The notes beneath the pieces were generated by a model, which saw only the letters and a program-made list of their open reading frames with translations, did not search any database and was not told the DNA's origin. The position numbers and the translations under genes are program-made. A DNA stretch of 64,000 nt from Candidozyma auris (Eukaryota > Ascomycota > Pichiomycetes > Serinales > Metschnikowiaceae). This document shows positions 9,320-19,269 of this stretch, one piece after another. The stretch's first letter is position 1; each line of letters begins with the position of its first letter. The stretch is from contig NC_072812.1 in assembly GCF_003013715.1 (NCBI RefSeq), positions 1,612,001 through 1,676,000 on the forward strand. Direction: 5' to 3'.

Positions 9320-11581
9320 TTACTGCTGTCCTTCGACGGCTTCAAGTAAGCCGTCAAGAAGCTCGTCTACCTCGTTGATGTCCACTCCAGTACAATAGCT
9401 AACGACTTTCTTAAACTTAGCCGTTAATGTATCATAGTTGAGCAAGCTCTCTAATTCTTTTTCCAAATCGAAATTCACTTCTCTGTAAGCATTAAGACGT
9501 GCTTGCAACACCGCAGCTGACGGTAGCGAGTCCAAAAGTTCCGGTGTTGATTCAATTTCCTCGTTGTTGGCAACTTTGTCGTAGATTGCCTTGATTATGA
9601 ATGGCTCGTCAGCGTCAAACTTCACCAATTCAGAGTTTGAGATATCGTCGTTAAAAATGTCCTCGTCATCATTCCCTTCTGGTAGTTTCTTCTTCAAGAC
9701 TTGCAATTTCTCCATGATATTTGCCAGCTGCAATTTCATGGTGTCAATTTCTGATACTTTTTGAAGAATTTTTTTGGCAATGAAGCGATTGTTCGCCGTG
9801 ATGATGGTGGCTCCACGAAGCTCCTTGTTCAAAAGGTTGATTTCTTTTTTCTTTGAATTGATCACTTTGGTATACTCCTCATTAGTGGTACTCATCAAAT
9901 CTTGGATCGATTTGAAAATTCGTTCAGAGTGGGACAGTGATTTGGGTAGCTCATCATGTTTCACCCCCTTCTCAGGTATGTCTTGTTCTTCTTCCATGCT
10001 ACCTACCTCTGGGTATCCGCCGATCTTGTTCAAGAATTCCACACCAGTGCAAATTAATTCTAGAATATATTCATCCTCCTCTCCCTCGACACCCAAAGTT
10101 TCAAACAAGGCTTTTGTAGCCGTGACAGAGTCAACGTGATTTCTATAATTTTCTCGTATTTTCATCACTTCTTTAACGGAGTCGAACTCGGCAGGTCGTA
10201 ATCCTACCTTGTTTGCAATCTGAGGATCGGCTTGCAATTCAAGGAGCACGTATATAAACCATTTGAGTTCAAACTCGCCAGCCAAATGAAGTGCGGTGTT
10301 GCCGGCTTCACTCTCTTGTGCATTGACAATCACATTGCAAAGATTTTTGAGATTTTTCTCTTTGTCGGCATTTTGGACCATCCACAGCACTGTCTTACTA
10401 AGATAGTATTTGGATGCTTTGAGGTTCTTTGTCGCCAGGACAATCAAATGATGTAAGAATGATTTTTTCTTTTTGTCAAACAACCACAAATTCGGCCACA
10501 ACCATTTGTCTAACATAGTCACATAGTTTCCCTTTTCCATTGCGTTGGTCACCAGGATAGCGGAGACCAATGGTGACTCGCCATCATTGTCACCGCGTAT
10601 TGGAGAGCATATGCCGAGCTCTATGAAGATCCCAACCAAATTTGAAGCCAAAGTCGCCGCGTAATGTAAAGCAGTCTTACCTTGTGAGTCGAGTGGGACG
10701 TCCAACATGGCAATTGGCAGCTGTGAACGCGTCGAACACTTGTCGACTATGCTTTGAAACATCTTCTGAATGTCAGCTGTAGTGAGTTCAGCGGATAACT
10801 CGCCGTCATTCTTGAAAATTTCGCTAAATTTGAGTTTCACCTCCAGAACAATATCAACATCCTTCTCCATGAATGTGGACGGGGGAAGACAATAAGGATA
10901 ATTGGTATTGGACTCCAATGCAGCCTTGATGGCCTTTGGAGATGAAGCGATTTGAGTTTTTCTACGTTTCGTTGGAGACCCATCCAATGTCTTCAGCATG
11001 TCTTCTTCTGAATCGCGTTTTAATGAGCCATTGTTGCTGTCTGGCTTCTTGGGTAGTTTGTCAAAGCTGTGAACATCGATTAGAAGAAGACTCTTCAAAA
11101 TATTGTAAATGTTGTTTTCGAGTGCAATCAGCACCGCCTTGTCGTAAGGTACCCAGATACCGCGTAATTGGGACACTTCGTGAGATCTGTAATCGTTGTA
11201 CCTGTACTCGTCGTCGCTATCGCCGCCTTTATAGTATTGTGGGTTGTTGCAGATCTTATCATCAATGAAGGATTCGGCTTGCCCTCGGTTGAGGTAACCC
11301 AAGTATATCATGACCTCGAGCATCTGAACAACATTCACGTACGAATCTTGCACTCGACGCAAGATGGACAATGTGGTCGACAGTGTATCACCATTACGAA
11401 GCTCTATCAACAATTCCATATATTTCTCTCCAGAGTAGATCGAAGAGTACACCTTGGTTGACCATGATGCTGACTCCGAAGGAGGAGTGAGGTTGGCATT
11501 CTTCTTTTGTAAATGAGTCCCGCTCAACTGGTTACTAATCGAATTTGTTGTGCTGTCACCAATATGCTGAGGTGATTCCAT
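9320..11581 (-). CDS. SWI6: Swi6-like ankyrin cofactor of SBF/MBF
   Basis: From ATG 11581 the product is 754 aa. Residues ~25-145 (TKVYSSIYSG to RGIWVPYDKAVLIAL) form an APSES/KilA-N-like domain of the Swi6 kind. Ankyrin repeats follow at ~305-460 (GKTALHYAA, GNTALHLAG). The C-terminal third is coiled coil ending in FDADEPF, QARLNAYRE and DELLDGLLEAV, which closely parallels S. cerevisiae Swi6. Swi6 joins Swi4 or Mbp1 to drive G1/S transcription. The frame stays open upstream of this ATG to about 11725 without another ATG, so a 5' exon is possible but not shown. Confidence 0.88.
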   Translation of the reverse strand: MESPQHIGDSTTNSISNQLSGTHLQKKNANLTPPSESASWSTKVYSSIYSGEKYMELLIELRNGDTLSTTLSILRRVQDSYVNVVQMLEVMIYLGYLNRGQAESFIDDKICNNPQYYKGGDSDDEYRYNDYRSHEVSQLRGIWVPYDKAVLIALENNIYNILKSLLLIDVHSFDKLPKKPDSNNGSLKRDSEEDMLKTLDGSPTKRRKTQIASSPKAIKAALESNTNYPYCLPPSTFMEKDVDIVLEVKLKFSEIFKNDGELSAELTTADIQKMFQSIVDKCSTRSQLPIAMLDVPLDSQGKTALHYAATLASNLVGIFIELGICSPIRGDNDGESPLVSAILVTNAMEKGNYVTMLDKWLWPNLWLFDKKKKSFLHHLIVLATKNLKASKYYLSKTVLWMVQNADKEKNLKNLCNVIVNAQESEAGNTALHLAGEFELKWFIYVLLELQADPQIANKVGLRPAEFDSVKEVMKIRENYRNHVDSVTATKALFETLGVEGEEDEYILELICTGVEFLNKIGGYPEVGSMEEEQDIPEKGVKHDELPKSLSHSERIFKSIQDLMSTTNEEYTKVINSKKKEINLLNKELRGATIITANNRFIAKKILQKVSEIDTMKLQLANIMEKLQVLKKKLPEGNDDEDIFNDDISNSELVKFDADEPFIIKAIYDKVANNEEIESTPELLDSLPSAAVLQARLNAYREVNFDLEKELESLLNYDTLTAKFKKVVSYCTGVDINEVDELLDGLLEAVEGQQ

Positions 11582-12527
11582 ATTGAGCTGTGTCGTTGTC
11601 GGTTGGTGTGGACTAAATTTTTGCAAATAATTCAAGATAAAGTTCTTCTGAGCTTTCCCATTTGGGACAATTTGCACGGTATGGTAGGTGAGACGTGTAA
11701 CACCCGTGCCTCTTACCTTTGAGTGGCTCTACAATTTCTGTAGACAATTCACTTTCCAGCTTGATAACATGACCGTTGGTATTCTGAATCTGGTCCTTAA
11801 AAGCGTCATTGATGCTCTCGATAATTTTGTTGACGCATTTGCGCTGTAAATAAACAAGTGAGATAGTTATACTTGACAACACTAAAGTGTGTCATTTGGC
11901 AGGATGGAGTTCAAATGATTTCGGTCGTTAGGACGCTACAGTGTAGGTGGGTTTCACACCTCGAGTGACAAGGAAGACGACTTTGAGTAGTCTATTCACC
12001 GGCATCGCTTATGGGTTCAGAACTTTTGTCTCCGAATAATTTATTTGATCTTATTTTCTGTCCAAAAGTTACTATGGCTGCGAAAATTTAGAAACTATGT
12101 GCATACACTAGCATCATCGGTTATAGAGACCTTAAAATTTGATTTAATTTCGTAGTGTTTTGCTTCATCTGACGTCACTGAATTTAATTCAAAAATACGA
12201 GCTGACTACTATTATGAGGTCGGAGAACATATAACCCGCAGTTAAGAGAGGTCTTGCGCGTTAGACCATGTTATCAATGGAAGCTATAATGGCAGTTTTT
12301 GATCCCAATCTTCTTTGAGAAAGAGATTGAGGCCACACTGTAGCCTGGATATTTTAAATCAACAACCATCGTAATATTTGGAAGACATGATTATCAAAAT
12401 TTTTCATAGACAATAGGCATCCCCGAGCATGCGTCTACACCATACAATCTGTGCTTCTTGATGCGCGGCTCGAGACATCCCATCACTCAACACATCAGCT
12501 CTAGCACAAGAATACCATCCGTTCACA
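11582..12527. other. SWI6-PRP11 divergent region with an exon-like frame
   Basis: About 950 bp lie between the SWI6 and PRP11 starts. On the minus strand, 11885-11613 has a protein-like frame without any ATG. Its best segment (11844-11717) is flanked by TTTACAG and by GTAAGAGG, as an internal exon would be, but neither side has a TACTAAC-like branch point. A copy of the recurrent motif (TGGCTGCGAAAA) lies at 12075-12086. The rest is AT-rich with no feature I recognise. Confidence 0.4.
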
Positions 12528-13292
12528 ATGGACTACTCTGAACGAGTTAACTCAAAAAAAGGAGCTGGTGGAGTAGCCGATACCGCAGAGGCAAACGTAC
12601 AGACAAAGAGGCGCATCAAGGAGCTCTTAACCTCGCAAGTGCTAGATCTAGATAACGACCCATATGTCTTCAGAAACCATTTGGGGGCATTGGAGTGTCG
12701 TCTTTGCCTCACCACACACACGAATGAAGCTTCATACATCTCACATCTTGGCGGACGGAAGCACGCACTAAATCTTGAAAAGCGTCGTATTCTAGATGAG
12801 AAGCAGAACAGACAAGCCAGAGGCGATGGCACTGCTCTTGCTATGAACAACGTACAAAGGAGGACATGGCACAGTATCGGCTTGCCTGTCTTCAAGACTA
12901 CGAAAATCAGAGATCAAGAAACATTACAGATGGGCATCTTGGTGCAAGTGCAGTGTCCACGCATCAAGGTCAAGGAGCCATTCTTCAGACTCATGTCCTG
13001 CTACGAGCTTTCAGAGAAGAATCAAAATATTTCGAAATCATACTTGGCTAGAAACAAAACAGACTACGAAGATGATGACGATTTGGATCCTTCCAAGTGG
13101 CAATATTTAGTGATCTCTGCTGAACCATACGACAACATCACGATAGCCTTCCCAGCACTGCAAGAAATTGAAAAGCCTTCGGGAACAGAGCAGATGTCGA
13201 AATGTTATTGGTGGTATTGGGACGAAGACTCCAAGGAGTTCTTTTTGCAGTTTCTCTTCAAATCACGAGATGAAAAGAAGAGATCAAAGTAG
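12528..13292 (+). CDS. PRP11: U2 snRNP SF3a subunit Prp11 (SF3a66)
   Basis: A 254-aa protein with the matrin-type zinc finger C57-x2-C60 ... H73-x5-H79 inside CRLCLTTHTNEASYISHLGGRKH-like sequence. It is preceded by a helix with RRIKELLTSQVLDLDNDPYVFRNHLG and followed by the SF3a66 core (IKVKEPFFRLMSCYE, WQYLVISAEPYDNI, YWWYWDEDSKEFFLQF). Prp11 is part of SF3a, which contacts the branch-point region in U2 snRNP. S. cerevisiae Prp11 is 266 aa. The finger residues are intact. Confidence 0.95.
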   Translation: MDYSERVNSKKGAGGVADTAEANVQTKRRIKELLTSQVLDLDNDPYVFRNHLGALECRLCLTTHTNEASYISHLGGRKHALNLEKRRILDEKQNRQARGDGTALAMNNVQRRTWHSIGLPVFKTTKIRDQETLQMGILVQVQCPRIKVKEPFFRLMSCYELSEKNQNISKSYLARNKTDYEDDDDLDPSKWQYLVISAEPYDNITIAFPALQEIEKPSGTEQMSKCYWWYWDEDSKEFFLQFLFKSRDEKKRSK

Positions 13293-13474
13293 AAGAGTAT
13301 AACTTTTTGATCTTGATTACTTATTATAAAACCGCTACGGTTTCCCCCTGCTTTTGTGTTTGACAGATCCATCACGAACCGAGATCCGGAAGATGTTCTG
13401 CATACAAAGAGTGGTGATTACAGAACCCCAGAAACCACTTTTCTCTAGACCATTCACAGACCCTTCTTTCTTTC

Positions 13475-14357
13475 ATGACTCAAAAGCAGCACAGAGAGCT
13501 ATGCAGCTTTCTTGTCAGATGCGAACAAGCATACAACTTGGTGCATGATTTCCTCAATGATACTTTACCCCATGGCATGATATCTGCTAGAGCAAGAGGC
13601 TACACTTATCGTCCGCAACGTCGTCTGATAGTTAAAGAGAAAGTGAAGAAATCATTAGAGGTGCTTGAAGCTTGCATCGAAAGACATAAGTATGTTGAGT
13701 ATTACATGATATCAAAGGCTATTACTAACCTCTAGTATCGAAGAGATAGCTATCTCCTACAACGGAGGAAAGGACTGCTTGGTCATGCTCATTTTGCTAT
13801 TAGCAACAATACATAAGCGCTTTCTGTCTGAAACATTCACAAATCCATCACTCAACTTACTACCTAAAGATTATAGACTTGACTCCATATACATTAACTC
13901 CGAAGAACCATTTCCCGAGGTTCTGAAGTTCATCATAGACTCCACGGAATATTATAGCCTTAACCCTATCACCATAAAGTCAACTTTGAAGGAGGGCTTC
14001 CAAACCTACTTAGATGAAAATCCTAAAATCAAAACTATCGTTGTTGGCATAAGATATGCCGATCCATATGGTTCCATGCTTCAATACGAGCAAACGACAG
14101 ATGATGGATGGCCAAAGTTTCTTCGCATACATCCCATTTTACATTGGCATTATGTTGACATTTGGGACTTCATCATAGGTTGCGATTTGGACTACTGTCC
14201 GCTCTATGACAAAGGTTACACCTCGATTGGTGGCGTTGACACTACGACTCCCAACGAATTCCTCAAAATAGGGAACAAATTTTTGCCAGCATACATGCTT
14301 GAAGAGTATGCTGACGAGCGAGAACGCTTAGGGCGCAATAGTAAGCAAAGAAAGTAG
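13475..14357 (+). CDS. FAD1: FAD synthetase (FMN adenylyltransferase), split gene
   Basis: Exons 13475-13689 and 13736-14357 join within a codon to encode 278 aa. The PP-loop SYNGGKD (about 79-85), which binds ATP, lies just after the splice. Further family marks are NSEEPFPEV, IVVGIRYADPYG, FLRIHPILHWHYVDIW and YCPLYDKGYTSIGG. The enzyme makes FAD from FMN and ATP. Without splicing the first exon frame runs into a stop just before the second exon, so the 46-nt intron is needed. The 3' end converges on RTG1 with 63 bp between them. Confidence 0.95.
13690..13735 (+). other. FAD1 intron (46 nt)
   Basis: GTATGT at 13690, a perfect TACTAAC at 13723-13729 and CTAG ending at 13735. The branch A (13728) is 7 nt from the terminal G. 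At 46 nt this is close to the practical lower limit for a yeast intron. Its removal links two halves of a well-conserved enzyme. Confidence 0.95.
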
Positions 14358-14420
14358 ATGTACATTACGAAATGAAAAAAAGAAAAGAGTAATCTGGTAG
14401 TCCTGTTCCGTAATTCGCCA

Positions 14421-15059
14421 TCAGCTCTTATTATTAGCAATCTGGTACAAGACCTCTTCGAAATACTTTCTCGAATGCGGCCCCACACCAATCTCACCCA
14501 ATGCAATCTCAGCGCTAGTAGGGTCTGCTGATAGAGGAACATTACCTCTTCCTTGTTGTTGCATCTTGAGATTCTTAAGCCGAAGCAACAACTCAACTTC
14601 CTTTCTGTTATTATCGTCGATGAGATTCTGTAAATACTGGATGTACTCGACCGACTTAGTCAAAATCTGACCTTTGTTTGGCTTACCGTCCTTGGTTCCA
14701 GTACTTTTAGCTGCTCCATCCTCGTCATCTCGAGAGGTCAGTTCTTGAAAGTACATAGAGGGAACGAGTCCTAGCAATTCTTGTATTTTTTCGTTAATAT
14801 TGTCACGACGTTTTCTCTCATTGCCCTGATCATCCTCCTCATCCTCTTCGTTCTTGATATGTATTGATGAATTCCTTCTAGATTGAGGTTTTTGAACACC
14901 ACCGCTGGTGCCTCCTGACGAGCTGCCTTGAAAAGATTGTGAAAGCTGCTTTTTAATATCTGATGACCTGCTTAGCAATTCACTCGCATTCACCGGAGAG
15001 CCAGCCTCCTTGTGGATGTTGATGTTTGGAACTTTGTACTGCGATGAGCCTGAAGACAT
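14421..15059 (-). CDS. RTG1: bHLH retrograde regulator Rtg1
   Basis: A 212-aa bHLH protein. The basic region and helix 1 read ERKRRDNINEKIQELLGLVP. The loop carries GTKDGKPNKGQILTKSVEYIQYLQ, as in Rtg1 and Rtg3. The C-terminal signature TSAEIALGEIGVGP matches the tail of S. cerevisiae Rtg1 (177 aa), which decides for Rtg1 over the longer Rtg3. In yeast, Rtg1 pairs with Rtg3 to bind R-box elements and carry mitochondrial retrograde signalling. The N-terminal ~70 residues are Ser-rich and poorly conserved. Confidence 0.9.
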   Translation of the reverse strand: MSSGSSQYKVPNINIHKEAGSPVNASELLSRSSDIKKQLSQSFQGSSSGGTSGGVQKPQSRRNSSIHIKNEEDEEDDQGNERKRRDNINEKIQELLGLVPSMYFQELTSRDDEDGAAKSTGTKDGKPNKGQILTKSVEYIQYLQNLIDDNNRKEVELLLRLKNLKMQQQGRGNVPLSADPTSAEIALGEIGVGPHSRKYFEEVLYQIANNKS

Positions 15060-15297
15060 TGAACTTATTGATTGTTATGTTTTAATTGTAACCTTTACAC
15101 TGCTCTTTCTTTATTTCGCCAAAGTTTGCCATATAGTGGTGGTGATAGAAGTGAGCTTGATGTGGCTTGCAGTAGGTGCCATGCATGTTACCACACTAGC
15201 AATGGTACACCCGTGCCCCAGAAATTGGTGCCCCAGGATGCTGACAACCGTGATAAATTATTCCCCCATTTTTATTTTACAAGCAAAATATCTCTAT

Positions 15298-16632
15298 TTA
15301 CATGCTTTTGAGTTGTTGTGCTAGGCCGTGAAGATGGCGCTCCAAGCTTCTTACCCTCTTATCGTCTTCTCTCAGCCAGAAGGAGATGAGACCCGACTTG
15401 CCCAACTTTAATGTATGGTAGCGAACAATGATCTCTTTGAGAACCCTGAATGTATTGATGTCACCCAAAAACCCATTATTTTTCATCTCAACATAGGCCA
15501 ATTCGATTTCATGAAGGCTCAGTTTGCCATAATATACCCAATAAAGCTTGAGAACTTCGTTGTACGTCTCCTGGTTGCAAACAACAGAGTACAAAGCGAG
15601 GTCTTTTTTTAATAGATTAAAGATGGTGAGTGCAAGCTGGCCATCATAGAATCTTGTGCTGAATGTGTTCATGATATGATTGAACAACAACGGCATTGTG
15701 TATGCATTGAGGACGGGACTGCTAGGACTCTGTTCACTTTGCAGCTTGACTTCCGAAGCCAACTTGGTGTACCTTCTTGTAAATTCCAACAATGACTCTC
15801 CCTTCCTGATTGCGAGGGAGAAGCTCTTCAGTTTTGAATCCTTCTCGTGGTACCTATCAAAAAGCTCTCTGAGGAACTTCAAATATTGTTCCCTACTCTC
15901 AAAAGTACCTAGATGAGCATAAGTGGGCTCAAGTGCTTCATTGAATCGCAAGAAGATGTCATGTATAAGGTCCTGCGTCATTCGAGTGTTCAGTGATGGT
16001 CTTAATGCTCTTGTAACATGACGATCTAGCTTTGTTCTTGTATTGCTCATTGCCTCACGTAGGTTCCATGAGAGATGTGAATGTGAATTCTTTTGGGTGG
16101 ATGAAGATCCAGGTTGTGAGTATGTCTTGAAGATGTTCATGAAAAGTTCTTTTTCTTTCTCGATCACGGAGGGATCCTCCCCGTACTTTCCTCGCGGGAG
16201 TGTCTCATCAGAATTTGCGATGTTAACGTCAGCCTCTTCGTCAACTTCGTTTCGATGAATTTTGGGTATCAGACTTTCAGACGTAACCCCTCGGGAGATA
16301 TCAGCAAATATCTTATTAAGTTCAGTCTTTGAATCACCTTCTCCCGCATTATCGACATAGATATCCTTAAATATGTTACTGTAAGCGTCAGTCTCACCCA
16401 GAGCACGGGCTTCTGTCTCTTTTATAAGATCAACGAAAAGCGTATGCTCTTTTTTTGATGGTGCCTCTCCATCCACTTCTTGAGCTGTTGGAGTATCTTC
16501 GACACGAGATGAGCTGGTAGGATCTTCCTTATTCAAGCTGCTATTTAGCCGTACAGTAGGTATCCGACAACGCGAAAGCGATAAAAGACCATGAATGGCT
16601 CGAGACGACGAATAGCTCGGAAGACGAAGCAT
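15298..16632 (-). CDS. Mitochondrial gene-expression factor, probable Mtf2/Nam1 relative
   Basis: A 444-aa protein. The first ~35 residues carry several Arg, Ser and Leu and no acid, as in a mitochondrial presequence. An acidic, low-complexity stretch (40-180) follows, then a helical C-terminal domain (~200-440) with RHVTRALRPSLN, YAHLGTFESREQYLKFL and NNGFLGDINTFRVLKEI. Architecture and length fit Mtf2/Nam1 (440 aa in S. cerevisiae), which couples mitochondrial transcription to RNA handling. This is recalled similarity only. Other mitochondrial RNA factors of helical-repeat type remain possible. Confidence 0.5.
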   Translation of the reverse strand: MLRLPSYSSSRAIHGLLSLSRCRIPTVRLNSSLNKEDPTSSSRVEDTPTAQEVDGEAPSKKEHTLFVDLIKETEARALGETDAYSNIFKDIYVDNAGEGDSKTELNKIFADISRGVTSESLIPKIHRNEVDEEADVNIANSDETLPRGKYGEDPSVIEKEKELFMNIFKTYSQPGSSSTQKNSHSHLSWNLREAMSNTRTKLDRHVTRALRPSLNTRMTQDLIHDIFLRFNEALEPTYAHLGTFESREQYLKFLRELFDRYHEKDSKLKSFSLAIRKGESLLEFTRRYTKLASEVKLQSEQSPSSPVLNAYTMPLLFNHIMNTFSTRFYDGQLALTIFNLLKKDLALYSVVCNQETYNEVLKLYWVYYGKLSLHEIELAYVEMKNNGFLGDINTFRVLKEIIVRYHTLKLGKSGLISFWLREDDKRVRSLERHLHGLAQQLKSM

Positions 16633-16755
16633 TTAGTTTTTCCTAATTGGCACCACTGCGATTGCACTGTTCAAGCTGAAATGTGATGCAAGTACATATG
16701 CGCGAATATCTGGGTGCAATGTAGGACGCTAGGATATATTAAATGTAGATGATAT

Positions 16756-18348
16756 TTATATTGTAGGCTCCAAAACGACCAAGTCTGGTTCTTCGGGAGC
16801 GGGTTGTGGCTCATTTGCCATTTGGGATTCTCTTTTAAGGTTAATGATGTTGTAAACCCCACGTTCCCTGGTTGCCTCGAGCTGAAGATTGTCTCTGGTT
16901 GGACACAAGATTTCTTCATACTGCGGGTGGTCGAGAGCCCAATCGGGTCCCAAGCGATTACACAAGTACGCAGCTACATCATCGCAATAGCCCAAGAAGC
17001 TGATGTCAAAGTTGCAATGATGAATGGGGTCCCTGTTAATGAGAATCTGGGGAACGTCGGCAGGCACTTTGTCAACTATGTCAGCCACCGGGGCAACCTT
17101 GAGAGAAGTACCAATGCTTATGATCAAATCACATTCCCTAAGATCCTGGTTTATTGTGTCATGAAACGCTCGCGGTAGAGCCTCACCAAAGAATGTAATA
17201 TCAGGCTTCATCACTCCGTAACTCTCCTCCACGTAGGCATCATCCTGGTCCATTAACCTGGCTCTAGCTTTGGCACAGTGCGGGCAATAAGCAACTTCCT
17301 TATTCCTCATGTTTTTATAAAGCGTCTCACCAGGGACTTTATATCCACAAGTAACACAAGTTGCATGAGCGAAAGACCCATGACACTGGATCATCTTCTC
17401 AGGAAGGATTCCAGCGTTTGCCTCCAAGTTATCTATATTCTGGGTGTAGTTACGTAAAAGTTTGCCTTTGTCCTGTAAGAGTCTGATAAATTTGTGTAAC
17501 GGAGCGTAGATGTTATCAGGCGGTAAAATCATGTGTGCAATAGAATAAAAGATGGAAGGATCGGTGTGGAAGATTTCCAAGTCGAATACTTCCTGGGGGT
17601 CCGTGAGACCCATGTGAGAAATACGAGAGTAGAAACCTTTGGAAGATCTAAAGTCTGGTATCCCCAAACTTGTAGAGATACCGGCTCCCGTGATCACTAA
17701 GACCTTCTGTGCCGATTTGATCTTGTCTAAGGCATGCTCAACTGTGTAAAAGTTTTCAAGACGGGACCGTAATTGACGAACCCGTTTCATAGCTAAATGA
17801 AGAAGTTTTATAAGTTGGAGAAGGTTCTCCCCTTTTTCAAACGGAGGTAAGTTTCGAGGATAGAAGCCTAGCATGACGATGAGCTTGTAGATCTCATCGC
17901 TGGATGCTGTGGGAGGAAGGTACTCTTCGAGAAATGCCATAATACCTTCATTCTTCAAGAATTTTCTCGTCTCATAAATAGTTCTCTTCATAGCTATCTG
18001 ATCTGCCGATGGCACCGCGTCATCTGTGTTATTTTTCGTGTGACCGCTCATGCTGATCTCATCCAAGTCCAGAGAGTCCACACTGGCGGCTGTCAGATCA
18101 CTGGACGCTGATTCTTGAGGTGAAGAGCCCTTCAACGGGATGCCCTCGTTTACGGGAGCAGTAACATCAGGATTCGGGGAGTCTGAGTCCGAGTCTTGGA
18201 ACGGTTTCTGAAACGGGGGAATAACAACTTCCAGTGACACCGCTTGCGGCAGTTGAGGCCCCATTTTCTGTTTCTTGGACACATGCTGTAGCTCCAGATC
18301 CGAGTCCGAGTCTATGAGAACCACATCTAGGTCCTTTGTAGAGCCCAT
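16756..18348 (-). CDS. HST1: Sir2/Hst1-type NAD-dependent protein deacetylase
   Basis: A 530-aa class I sirtuin. The Rossmann motif GAGISTSLGIPDFRS begins near residue 221. Then come YTQNIDNLE, the catalytic His in QCHGSFAHATC, a four-Cys zinc site (CVTC near 328 and CPHC near 356), and KPDITFFGEALP, GTSLKVAPV and INRDP. The N-terminal ~130 residues are acidic, Ser-rich and variable. The catalytic core resembles both Sir2 and Hst1 of S. cerevisiae, and I cannot separate the two from one sequence. It would deacetylate histone tails in the nucleus. Confidence 0.85.
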   Translation of the reverse strand: MGSTKDLDVVLIDSDSDLELQHVSKKQKMGPQLPQAVSLEVVIPPFQKPFQDSDSDSPNPDVTAPVNEGIPLKGSSPQESASSDLTAASVDSLDLDEISMSGHTKNNTDDAVPSADQIAMKRTIYETRKFLKNEGIMAFLEEYLPPTASSDEIYKLIVMLGFYPRNLPPFEKGENLLQLIKLLHLAMKRVRQLRSRLENFYTVEHALDKIKSAQKVLVITGAGISTSLGIPDFRSSKGFYSRISHMGLTDPQEVFDLEIFHTDPSIFYSIAHMILPPDNIYAPLHKFIRLLQDKGKLLRNYTQNIDNLEANAGILPEKMIQCHGSFAHATCVTCGYKVPGETLYKNMRNKEVAYCPHCAKARARLMDQDDAYVEESYGVMKPDITFFGEALPRAFHDTINQDLRECDLIISIGTSLKVAPVADIVDKVPADVPQILINRDPIHHCNFDISFLGYCDDVAAYLCNRLGPDWALDHPQYEEILCPTRDNLQLEATRERGVYNIINLKRESQMANEPQPAPEEPDLVVLEPTI

Positions 18349-19269
18349 ATTCGCTTTCAGTATGGTTAGATGGCACGGTATAGTCTATCTTAGAGAAGTG
18401 TCAAAGCGTGTGCAGAGATTAGTACCTATTCGCGGTCAAACACGACAGGCCATCGTAGACTGCTTTCAAAGAATTACAAGAATAGTAGATTATTGAGTGA
18501 AAAATGGTTCTTCAAAAAGTGCAAATTAAGAAACTTCTCTTTTATCAGCTAGGTTTTTGGAATCCAGACCTCGAGCAGGGATTTAGCCGCGTGAGAGGAT
18601 TATGCATTAGGAGCAGTTGTACATCACCTGCGGGAGGGTACAAGAGGCAGAGCTAATATATCAGACGAAGACAAAAAGAATGGTCTTCGTAGTTTTACAG
18701 TGGCAAGTCTTGAATCAGACATTCTTCACGATAACACAATGTATGGTGATCTCAATGTAGAACGATGGGAGACCAAAGGAACAGCGCGGCTGCTGCAATT
18801 AAATGGTTGCAAAATTCTCTGCAGCGCTCGTACGCTCAATCCAGTCAGATTCCCTGAACAATGAACCCACACAGTTAACGCTATTTTTACATTTCCACAG
18901 ATGCTCTCCCTTGTTACGGTTGTCATAAGGTAGCAAACGAAGGCTAATTTTCATTCTTGATTACATCAAACAACGTGCTATTAGGTAAAAAATTCCGCCA
19001 AAGAACACGTCAAGCACAAACACCATATATTCCGTTGAAGAATCATGCCATCTTATATCCACTTTCAGCACTATGCTCAGCCCCTCACCTTCAACGCCAT
19101 ACACAATATAGCCTGAAAATAACCTTTCAAGACTCGCAACCATAAATTTACTGTACATTAATTGATCAAACAGCGCCTTCGATTCGCGGTTGGACACCGG
19201 GCTACACGCTATTATTTTCAGACCCTCCACCAACTTTCATTCTTACACTTCTCTCAATTGACAAACACC
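18349..19269. other. Divergent promoter region SIR2/HST1 - MTS1
   Basis: A 921-bp region between two divergent genes. It is AT-rich with no credible reading frame, tRNA or repeat. The frame of MTS1 extends upstream to about 19162 through non-ATG codons only. Confidence 0.7.
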
